A stretch of DNA of 7,517 nucleotides from an uncultured Spirochaetales bacterium (lineage in GTDB: Bacteria; Spirochaetota; Spirochaetia; Sphaerochaetales; Sphaerochaetaceae), in contig CAMZGJ010000058.1 in assembly GCA_947306375.1 (NCBI GenBank), positions 1 through 7,517 on the forward strand. Reading direction: 5' to 3'. A program made the position numbers and the translations under genes. Numbering within the stretch: position 1 is the stretch's first letter; each line of letters begins with the position of its first letter. Under the pieces are notes generated by a model that saw only the letters and a list, made by a program, of their open reading frames with translations, was not told where the DNA came from and did no database searches. This document shows, in pieces, positions 1 through 5,596 of this stretch.

Positions 1-59
1 TGAGTTTTATTGTACACCCAATCTGCGCACGAACTAACCCGTAGTCTAAAAGGAAAAAT

Positions 60-68
60 TGATATAAT
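60..68 (+). promoter_or_regulatory. Candidate extended -10 promoter for the SDR gene
   Basis: A perfect TATAAT lies at 63-68, preceded by TG plus one base (60-62), the extended -10 pattern. An A-rich run (48-58) lies just upstream. No good -35 hexamer sits 16-18 bp upstream, which fits an extended -10 promoter. Transcription would start near 75 and leave a leader of about 29 nt. Inferred from sequence only. Confidence 0.5.
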
Positions 69-103
69 ATTGACTAACTGATTATTATCTTCAGGAGAGA
101 AAA

Positions 104-880
104 ATGAAGAAGAATTATTTTGACCTCAAGGGTCAGGTTGCAGTTGTAACCGGTTGTTCCACAGGTCTCGGTGTCCAGATGGCAAAGGCCCTTGCTAACC
201 AGGGCTGCAATATTGTTGCCATGGCTCGCAGACAGAACCTCATTGATGAAGTTGCAAAGGAAATCTCAGAGACTTACGGTGTCAAGGCTGTAGGAATCAA
301 GTGCGACATCACAGACACAGAGAGTGTTGAGGCAGCAGTTGACGCCGCTCTCAAGGAGTTCGGCCGCATCGATATCCTGATCAACAACGCCGGAACAGGC
401 GGAGTCACTCCCGCTGAGGACATGCCCGATGAGACATTCAGACATGAAGTTGACATTGACCTGATCGGAACATTCAAGGTTGCAAGGTCTGTTGCAAAGA
501 AAGCCATGCTTCCCGCAAAATACGGCCGCATCATCAACATTGCTTCAATGTACGGTCTCGTTGGAAACAAGATTGCTCCCACAGTATGCTATCACGCAGC
601 AAAGGGCGGTGTTGTCAACATGACAAGAGCACTTGCAGCAGAATGGGGCGAACGCGGAATTACAGTCAACAGTATCTGCCCGGGTTACTTCTACACCCCG
701 CTGACAGAAGAGACTCTCAAGTCAGAGTTCTTCCAGAACTATGCAAAGACAATGATTCCTCTTTCAAGATACGGAAAAGAGGGTGAGCTTGACAGCGTAG
801 CTATCTTCCTTGCCTCTCCGTTCTCAAGCTACGTCAACGGTCAGAACATTGCTGTTGACGGCGGTTACACCTGCATGTAA
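104..880 (+). CDS. SDR-family NAD(P)-dependent oxidoreductase
   Basis: This is a 258-residue classical short-chain dehydrogenase/reductase, the usual family length, and should be a soluble cytoplasmic enzyme reducing a carbonyl or oxidising an alcohol. It has the Rossmann glycine motif TGCSTGLG (16-23), NNAG (94-97), catalytic Ser148, Tyr163 and Lys167 (YHAAK), the PG turn (193-194) and a C-terminal VDGGY. After the second strand it reads ARR (41-43) instead of an acidic residue, which by family rules favours NADP(H). The position of the usual catalytic-tetrad Asn appears to be Asp119 (DIDLIGTF). The ATG is fixed by AGGAGAG at 93-99. It looks monocistronic, with a promoter about 40 bp upstream and a terminator 20 bp downstream. 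It resembles the gluconate 5-dehydrogenase / 3-oxoacyl-ACP reductase-like group, but substrate cannot be read from sequence, so no symbol is given. Family assignment is very secure. Confidence 0.95.
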   Translation: MKKNYFDLKGQVAVVTGCSTGLGVQMAKALANQGCNIVAMARRQNLIDEVAKEISETYGVKAVGIKCDITDTESVEAAVDAALKEFGRIDILINNAGTGGVTPAEDMPDETFRHEVDIDLIGTFKVARSVAKKAMLPAKYGRIINIASMYGLVGNKIAPTVCYHAAKGGVVNMTRALAAEWGERGITVNSICPGYFYTPLTEETLKSEFFQNYAKTMIPLSRYGKEGELDSVAIFLASPFSSYVNGQNIAVDGGYTCM

Positions 881-900
881 TCCACAGTAAAGAACAGTTT

Positions 901-953
901 AAGGGCTGTGACAAGAGTCTGATTATACAGACTGGAGTTACAGCCCTTTTTTA
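901..953 (+). terminator. Intrinsic terminator after the SDR gene
   Basis: A 12-bp outer stem (901-912 with 937-948, AAGGGCTGTGAC against GTTACAGCCCTT, one wobble) encloses a 6-bp inner stem (916-921 with 928-933, AGTCTG/CAGACT) with an ATTATA loop. A T-rich run follows (946-953). It starts 20 bp after the SDR stop. The outer stem is nearly the same as that of the hairpin at 1216-1261. Confidence 0.9.
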
Positions 954-985
954 TTTGGTTCTTCACAGCCTCCCAGTCTACGCCT

Positions 986-1045
986 CTCTTCCTGACTCTT
1001 CCTGAGTCTTCCTAACTCTTCTTGAGTCTTCCTTACTCTTCCTGA
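986..1045. repeat. Tandem repeat, six copies of a 10-bp unit
   Basis: Six head-to-tail copies of (C/G)TCTTCCTGA run from 986 to 1045 with few substitutions: units begin at 986, 996, 1006, 1016, 1026 and 1036. C- and G-starting units mostly alternate, giving a 20-bp higher period and short inverted pairs such as GACTC-TTCCT-GAGTC (994-1008). There are no unique spacers, so this is not a CRISPR. No coding potential is evident. Confidence 0.85.
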
Positions 1046-1123
1046 GTCCGCATCACTACGCTTCTCTCTCCCCAAGTCTCCCAGATTTCCCCATTTTGTT
1101 CTGAATATGTCCAAACAGGAAGG

Positions 1124-1190
1124 GTTGCGTGTGGAGAAGAAGGGTCACGTTCAGTAAAGAGGAGTTGCGTGTAGAGAGGAAGGGTCACGT
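1124..1190. repeat. Two direct copies of a 27-bp repeat, 40-bp period
   Basis: The sequences at 1124-1150 and 1164-1190 agree at 25 of 27 positions. Both begin GTTGCGTGT and end AAGGGTCACGT. The 13-bp spacer is 1151-1163. The top strand is purine-rich here, mirroring the pyrimidine-rich array at 986-1045. The second copy overlaps the start of the 1188-1202 inverted box by three bases. Confidence 0.85.
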
Positions 1191-1209
1191 AGAGTGGGAG
1201 GCGGTAAAT

Positions 1210-1266
1210 ATAAAGAGGGCTGTAACCTATAAGCCGGAAAACCGACTATTGTTACAGCCCTTTTTC
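1210..1266. terminator. Hairpin terminator at the end of the channel gene, probably bidirectional
   Basis: AGGGCTGTAAC (1216-1226) pairs perfectly over 11 bp with GTTACAGCCCT (1251-1261). An inner pairing of GTCGG-type sequence around 1232-1245 is possible. On the top strand a T-run follows directly (1261-1265); on the bottom strand, the direction of the channel gene, the tail is CTTTATATTTA. It lies about 30 bp beyond the channel stop codon, so it should end that transcript and also block any read-through from the SDR gene. Confidence 0.75.
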
Positions 1267-1291
1267 TTGTTTTTCTCCTGCCTGCGAGACG

Positions 1292-4200
1292 TCAGCCTTC
1301 CTTTTCGGGTGAATCCACTCCGGCTGAGACCTGCTTCTGCTCGGCAATGAAGCGCTCTGCCTCACGGTGGTCCTTTATGCTTACCTTCTTGTTCTCCTCA
1401 TCCTGAAGATAAGAAAGCGTAAGCTGCGGGAACGGAACGTTGATGCCGTGCTTGTTGAAGACAAGGTAGAGCTCTCTGTTCAGGTCCCTGATCAACTGGG
1501 CTCTGTCTCCCTCAGTACACTGGGCAACCACAAGAAGGTTGACCGCATTGTCCGAAAGACCGGAAACGCCCTTGTAGAACGGACCGGTGATAATGGACTT
1601 CAGCTTCTTCTTTATGGCGGGGAACTCATCCTTGAGAATGGCCTCAACACGCTCAAGGGACTCTCCGTACTCAATTGAAAGAGTAATGGGTATTGTGGAG
1701 TACTCCTTGGTCATGTTCAGAACGCCGGAGATGTGGCTGTTGTTGAAGATTTTTATGTTTCCGAGGAAGTCCTCAATCTTTGTGGTACGGATACCGATCT
1801 CAATAACCGTTCCTCTGAAATCTCCTACGGTAACAATATCTCCTACCCTGAATTCTCCCTCAAACACAATGAAGATACCGGCAAGAATATCTGAAATAAG
1901 GCTCTGGGCACCGAGACCAACTACAATGGAGAGGATTCCCGCGCTTGTCAGAAGCGATGCAGTATTAAGTCCCAAGAGGTACAGGGAGTAGAACAGAACT
2001 CCTATAACTCCTCCGTACTTGATAACGGACTCAAGAAGGTGTCCTATGGTCTCCGCTCTGGCACCCAGGTTGGAAGAAAGGACATTTATTATTCTCTGGA
2101 CAATCTTTGCAACGAACAGGATTACAATGAACATCATGGCGCTCTTGGTCATGACAAATATGTTCACGCTCCTCTCAAGGTTGCCGTTGATGATGTAGTC
2201 CATTATTGAACCTTCAGGGAACACCAATCTTGCAAAAAGCACGGATATGAGAACAAACACAAAGAACATGTTGCTGCAGCCCGTGATGATGGCTGTGAAC
2301 TTCTGCTCAACGGACTTCTTATTCCACTCCGTAAAGCGCTTGGACCATCTGGACTGAACGGACTTGACCCGTTTCTTCTTACCGTCAGGCATTGTCACGT
2401 CAAAGTTGGCGCTGCCCTCTGCCGGAGTCTCATCCTCCTCATCCTCCTCTTCCTCCTCTTCCTGCTTGATACGGGCAATTCTTTCCATAAGTTCCTTGTC
2501 CTCATAGCTGTTTGAGTAAAGCATGAAACCCAACAGGTTGGAGAATGAGATATAGGCAATAATGACTGTGGCCAGGGAGATGTTGTTTCTCAGGGCAAAC
2601 AGAGTTTTTGCCGGGATGATGGTTCCAAGGTATATGCCTCCGGATTCCCTTATGCAGGCATAATACTTTGCACCGTCAACCGTAATGTAGCCGTTGAAGG
2701 AACCGCTGAACATGGCATCCTTCACGGGCACGGTCACGCCCTCCTTGAACGGAGAATAGAGAATCTTGTGCGTATCATCCTTGGCAAAGGCAATGAATGA
2801 GCCTTCATAGAACATCTTCATGCCGTCAAGGGTGTACTGTACTGTGGACATTGTTATGTAGTCCTCAATGCTCTGAGAGGAAACACTTGTCTGGATAAGA
2901 CCCCTGTGTCTGGTAATTTCAGACGGGGGAACAATAACGCTTCCGTCATCTGCAGTCACACCGTTCTTGTACTGATACTCCGAGGCATAGCAGGTTGTTC
3001 CGTTGTCATTGTAAGTGTAGTAATAGAAAGCACAGCCTATGTACTGTTCCGACTTTCCGGTATCACTGACCATAAGGTTCTGGACATAATAATCCGTATT
3101 CACCAGGACATCGCGGAACGGATATGACTGGGATGCGGGGTCATCACTGAGGGTGAAGTTCCACCACTGTGCGCTTGTTGACACTACACGGCCTTTATCA
3201 TTGAACACATACATGGTTTCAAAGTCATAGGCCTTGCAGAGTGCAACAAGGTTAGGCTGGTAGCGGGCGGTAAGCACCGGGTTTCCGTACTGGTCCTTTA
3301 CAATGCTTCCGTCGGTCTCACTTGCGTATTCAAAATGCACGGCGTCGGTCATGTCATAGTCAAAGACAACCTGGGGAGCCCTCTTGATAATATCCGCCAG
3401 AAGACGTGTCTTGTTCAGGTTCTGCCTGTTGTAGAATTCAGATACCGTATCTGATCTCTCAATATTCTTCTGAACGCCCAGACCCACCTCCTTTATTCTG
3501 GATTCGGATAATCTGGTGGCTGTTGAAAGCTGCGAAAGGGTCTGTGTATAAACAGTGACTCCGTATATTATCAGAAGTCCTATTATCAGCAGCGGGAAAA
3601 TCTTCAGGCCCAGGGCCCTGTTGTAGTACACCGTCTTCCCCTTCTTTGTGGTGAACAGTGTCTTGCGGGCCTCCATAACGGTTCCTTTTCTTATCTGGTC
3701 AACCTGGATGATTATGGCATAAGTGAGAATGAGGTTCCCGATTATAAAGAAGATGAGAACGGCCCAGAATGTGTTGTAGATTTTGGAACCGAACAGTTCG
3801 GACTCCTGAAGTGTGGCCGCAATGACAATCTTGTCTCCGAACACCTCTGATGAGTATAGTTTGGCCACACAGTAATACTTGGTCCCTCGGATTTCCTGAA
3901 TGCCTGTATATCCGTCCTTGAGAATGTCATCGGTAATACCGTTCTGCCTGAAACTCTCTCCTGTCAGTTCAAGACCTTCTGCATCGCGGTAATAAATGAA
4001 GTCTCCCGAGGAGGGGTCAAGAGAGAACACAAAACCCGAATTGCCCACTCCCATGGACTCCAGGACCTTACTCATGTCCGTGAGGCCTGAAATGTCCTTT
4101 TCCATCTGAGTTGAATCCGCCATGGCAACAAGGTAGTAGCCGGAGAATTTCCCGTCCTCCGTAAGAATGGGCGTGCTGTAGTAGTAGCCGTTATAGGTTG

Positions 4201-4813
4201 TTCCGTCGGAGGCAACTATAACCGCCTTGACCGGCGACACCTCCCCGCTTCCGTCTGAGGAAACGAGGTATGTGCCTTCCCACCCGCCGCCGTATGCTCT
4301 TATGCGTTTGAAATCCCATGGAGTAAACGCTCCGGAGGGGTTGTTTACACCCTTAATCATGTTGTATTTCAGGTCATTTCCGGAATTTCTGTAAATGTCG
4401 GCATTGTCAACAAGCTGCAGGTTTCCTTCCGAGTCAACTATCATGATGGAGGTCATTCCGGTGTTGGCGGTCAGATTCCTGAGTATAGCAGCTGCGCTTG
4501 TTAAATCCGTGGCATCCTGTAATTCCTTGAACGCACCGGACTGGAGAAAAAGCCCTACAAGACGCACGGAAGTCTGGTTTGCGTTGTGGAATCTTCTGGT
4601 CAGGGCCTCCACACTTTCCGTCTGCGAATCAAGCTTGTCTATAACCTCATCAAGAAGAGGAACAAGACTCATGTTCTTCTGGTACTCAGCCTGTCCCTTT
4701 GACTGCATGTAGTTAAGCAGGACAATCATGAGGACAATAGTAGTAAGAACCGTAACGGCATATCTTATGAGTTTTCTTCTCAGAATTGAATGGTGTGTTT
4801 CCTTATTAGCCAC
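1292..4813 (-). CDS. MscS-family channel with two Cache-like extracytoplasmic sensor modules
   Basis: This 1173-residue membrane protein has an MscS-type channel at its C-terminal end. Apparent layout: TM1 15-35; extracytoplasmic sensor 1 at 36-345; TM2 346-370; a basic cytosolic loop; TM3 402-423; sensor 2 at 424-741; TM4 742-766; a cytosolic linker with an acidic run (785-795) and a basic stretch (811-817); TM5 839-865; then three MscS-core helices (883-903, 927-949, pore helix 955-985). The pore segment GLGAQSLISDILAG (966-979) matches the MscS signature, placing hydrophobic I963 and L967 where E. coli MscS has L105 and L109. The cytoplasmic beta-domain (986-1034) and terminal VPFPQ (1126-1130) follow. 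Sensor 1 resembles a double-Cache domain; sensor 2 looks like a divergent copy. E. coli MscS has 286 residues. The start is GTG with GGAGG at 4820-4824; the next in-frame Met lies inside TM1. The channel call is firm; ligand sensing is inferred. Confidence 0.9.
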   Translation of the reverse strand: MANKETHHSILRRKLIRYAVTVLTTIVLMIVLLNYMQSKGQAEYQKNMSLVPLLDEVIDKLDSQTESVEALTRRFHNANQTSVRLVGLFLQSGAFKELQDATDLTSAAAILRNLTANTGMTSIMIVDSEGNLQLVDNADIYRNSGNDLKYNMIKGVNNPSGAFTPWDFKRIRAYGGGWEGTYLVSSDGSGEVSPVKAVIVASDGTTYNGYYYSTPILTEDGKFSGYYLVAMADSTQMEKDISGLTDMSKVLESMGVGNSGFVFSLDPSSGDFIYYRDAEGLELTGESFRQNGITDDILKDGYTGIQEIRGTKYYCVAKLYSSEVFGDKIVIAATLQESELFGSKIYNTFWAVLIFFIIGNLILTYAIIIQVDQIRKGTVMEARKTLFTTKKGKTVYYNRALGLKIFPLLIIGLLIIYGVTVYTQTLSQLSTATRLSESRIKEVGLGVQKNIERSDTVSEFYNRQNLNKTRLLADIIKRAPQVVFDYDMTDAVHFEYASETDGSIVKDQYGNPVLTARYQPNLVALCKAYDFETMYVFNDKGRVVSTSAQWWNFTLSDDPASQSYPFRDVLVNTDYYVQNLMVSDTGKSEQYIGCAFYYYTYNDNGTTCYASEYQYKNGVTADDGSVIVPPSEITRHRGLIQTSVSSQSIEDYITMSTVQYTLDGMKMFYEGSFIAFAKDDTHKILYSPFKEGVTVPVKDAMFSGSFNGYITVDGAKYYACIRESGGIYLGTIIPAKTLFALRNNISLATVIIAYISFSNLLGFMLYSNSYEDKELMERIARIKQEEEEEEDEEDETPAEGSANFDVTMPDGKKKRVKSVQSRWSKRFTEWNKKSVEQKFTAIITGCSNMFFVFVLISVLFARLVFPEGSIMDYIINGNLERSVNIFVMTKSAMMFIVILFVAKIVQRIINVLSSNLGARAETIGHLLESVIKYGGVIGVLFYSLYLLGLNTASLLTSAGILSIVVGLGAQSLISDILAGIFIVFEGEFRVGDIVTVGDFRGTVIEIGIRTTKIEDFLGNIKIFNNSHISGVLNMTKEYSTIPITLSIEYGESLERVEAILKDEFPAIKKKLKSIITGPFYKGVSGLSDNAVNLLVVAQCTEGDRAQLIRDLNRELYLVFNKHGINVPFPQLTLSYLQDEENKKVSIKDHREAERFIAEQKQVSAGVDSPEKEG

Positions 4814-4848
4814 AGAAGACCTCCGACACCGAAGTTTTGCTGAATCAT

Positions 4849-4857
4849 ATCATAACA
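4849..4857 (-). promoter_or_regulatory. Candidate extended -10 promoter for the channel gene
   Basis: On the bottom strand TGT-TATGAT spans 4857-4849, an extended -10 with five of six consensus bases. No convincing -35 is present. Transcription would start near 4842, giving a leader of about 29 nt with the GGAGG site. It lies beyond the tetR terminator, so the channel gene can be transcribed on its own. Confidence 0.4.
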
Positions 4858-4892
4858 CATATTTATTCATAAGTAGAAGATTTATGGATTTT

Positions 4893-4944
4893 GAAAAATA
4901 CCGTTTTATTGCCGGGCTGCCGGAAACCGGGTTCTGAAACGGTA
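4893..4944 (-). terminator. Candidate intrinsic terminator of the TetR gene
   Basis: On the bottom strand TACCGTTT (4944-4937) pairs with AAACGGTA (4906-4899) over 8 bp, followed at once by TTTTT (4898-4894). The long loop holds GC-rich CCGG pairs that could form an inner hairpin. The left arm lies inside the last codons of tetR, and the right arm overlaps its stop codon. The large loop makes this weaker than the other terminators here. Confidence 0.5.
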
Positions 4945-5478
4945 CATGTTTTTGGAATACTCGTGGATTATTTCAATCAGTCCTTCATCCGTAACCGGTC
5001 TGCCGTTGGCCAGCCACTCAAGAAGGCAGTAGAAAGCCCCTGCGTTCTGAAAATATGCAGTGTAGTAGAGTTCCGGGTCCGATACAGTTCCCAGGGAAAT
5101 TCTGACCTGGGCACGTATTATCAGTTCACGGTACCGGGCGTTGTTTGAACATGTGCAGAAGCGTCTGAGGGTGGGGTTTTCCATAAAGCTGCTGAGGTAT
5201 GAGCTTATTACCCCGCGCTCAACGCCGCCGTCTTCCAGAGGAAGGTCCAGCTGTCTTGCAAAACCGGAGCAGACGTCTGCCACATTGGCCAGAAGAACCT
5301 CAAGAATCAGCTGGTCAATGTATTGGTAATGCGCGTAGAAAGTGGAGCGGTTCACACCGGCTTTCCTGCACAGTTCAACAACACTTATTTCCTCCGGTTC
5401 TCTGGTTTTAAACAGTTTTATAAAGGCTTGTCTGAGCACTTCCTTGCTCTGTTCTCCCCTTGCAACTCTAAGGTCCAT
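4906..5478 (-). CDS. TetR/AcrR-family transcriptional regulator
   Basis: This 190-residue protein is a typical-length TetR regulator. Its N-terminal DNA-binding domain has the family helix-turn-helix at about 31-57 (ISVVELCRKAGVNRSTFYAH, then YQYIDQLI). The rest is the helical ligand-binding and dimerisation part, and the C-terminal YFQNAGAFYCLLEWL (142-156) resembles the C-terminal domain found in AcrR- and DhaS-like members. The ATG is preceded by GGAGG (5486-5490). It is divergent from the secondary alcohol dehydrogenase across 118 bp containing a perfect inverted repeat, the classic arrangement for a local regulator. It most likely controls that gene and itself. The effector is unknown; an alcohol, ketone or aldehyde is a reasonable guess. 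TetR proteins usually repress, but the operator position here leaves activation open. It is probably monocistronic: it has its own terminator, and the channel gene 92 bp downstream has a candidate promoter. Confidence 0.92.
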   Translation of the reverse strand: MDLRVARGEQSKEVLRQAFIKLFKTREPEEISVVELCRKAGVNRSTFYAHYQYIDQLILEVLLANVADVCSGFARQLDLPLEDGGVERGVISSYLSSFMENPTLRRFCTCSNNARYRELIIRAQVRISLGTVSDPELYYTAYFQNAGAFYCLLEWLANGRPVTDEGLIEIIHEYSKNMYRFRTRFPAARQ

Positions 5479-5500
5479 GATTCAGCCTCCGGTAAAAGAA

Positions 5501-5518
5501 TTCCGACAGATGTCGGAA
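5501..5518. promoter_or_regulatory. Perfect 18-bp inverted repeat, probable TetR operator
   Basis: TTCCGACA-GA-TGTCGGAA has two perfect 8-bp half-sites around a 2-bp centre, a typical size for a TetR dimer site. It lies in the divergent tetR/adh region, 22 bp from the tetR start codon and about 33 bp upstream of the adh -10. No second full copy was seen in the window. Confidence 0.8.
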
Positions 5519-5537
5519 AATGTTTGTGGTATCTCAT

Positions 5538-5565
5538 TCTATACGGGGATTATAATTTTTGTACA
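5538..5565 (-). promoter_or_regulatory. Candidate promoter for the TetR gene
   Basis: On the bottom strand TGTACA (5565-5560, four of six -35 bases) is followed after 16 bp by TATAGA (5543-5538, four of six -10 bases). Transcription would start near 5531, placing the 18-bp operator at about +14 to +31, where bound regulator could block elongation (autoregulation). The elements are only moderately close to consensus. Confidence 0.4.
5551..5556 (+). promoter_or_regulatory. Candidate -10 box for the alcohol dehydrogenase gene
   Basis: A perfect TATAAT on the top strand would start transcription near 5563, giving a leader of about 34 nt with AAGGAG at 5581-5586. The best -35-like sequence, TTGTGG (5524-5529), is 21 bp away, which is too far for a good promoter, so help from an activator is possible. 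The box falls inside the spacer of the opposing tetR promoter. Confidence 0.5.
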
Positions 5566-5596
5566 GAAATCAACTCAAAAAAGGAGATAAAAACCA

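Larger units (their letters stand above)
937..1226. repeat. Imperfect inverted repeat mirroring the convergent spacer
   Basis: Two collinear pairs of arms face each other. GTTACAGCCCT (937-947) is exactly complementary to AGGGCTGTAAC (1216-1226). The box at 968-982 (GCCTCCCAGTCTACG) is complementary to 1188-1202 with 14 of 15 bases matching. The stretches between these arms (948-967 and 1203-1215) are also similar T-rich/A-rich mirrors. The arms enclose about 205 bp with the two tandem repeat arrays. Each side reads outward from its gene as hairpin, T-rich gap, GCCTCCCA box, then a pyrimidine-rich array, so the region could be two inverted copies of one 3'-end element. The long-range fold would compete with both local terminators. 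Confidence 0.65.
881..1291. other. Gene-free convergent spacer (411 bp)
   Basis: This lies between the stop codons of the convergent SDR and channel genes. It holds two terminators, a mirrored 15-bp box and two tandem arrays, listed separately. About 960-1110 is strongly C/T-rich on the top strand, and about 1116-1220 is strongly purine-rich. The stretch 1046-1115 has no clear repeat except ACTACGCTTCTCT near 1056-1068, which echoes TCTACGCCTCTCT at 977-989. I see no credible coding sequence with a ribosome site. Confidence 0.7.

Noticed and set aside
986..1190. CRISPR-like appearance of the repeat region
   Set aside because: The units are 10 bp without spacers, or only two copies of 27 bp. 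There is no typical repeat-spacer alternation and no cas genes.
881..1291. Insertion sequence or transposon remnant
   Set aside because: The inverted arms fall within terminator stems, no transposase fragment is seen, and no flanking target duplication could be identified.
1129..1350. 73-codon open frame on the + strand over the convergent spacer
   Set aside because: It runs through the direct repeats, the terminator hairpin and the 3' end of the channel gene. It lacks a good ribosome site, and its product has no recognisable character.
1587..1991. 134-codon + strand open frame inside the channel gene
   Set aside because: It is antisense to the conserved MscS pore and beta-domain and has no independent support.
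4727..4729. Internal ATG (Met29) as the start of the channel protein
   Set aside because: It lies inside the first transmembrane helix and would remove the basic cytosolic N-terminus. The GTG at 4813 has GGAGG at ideal spacing.
4822..4828. TCCGACA near the channel gene ribosome site, matching one half of the TetR operator
   Set aside because: The second half-site is absent (GAAGTTTT instead of TGTCGGAA), and the match coincides with the GGAGG context. A single 7-bp match is expected by chance.
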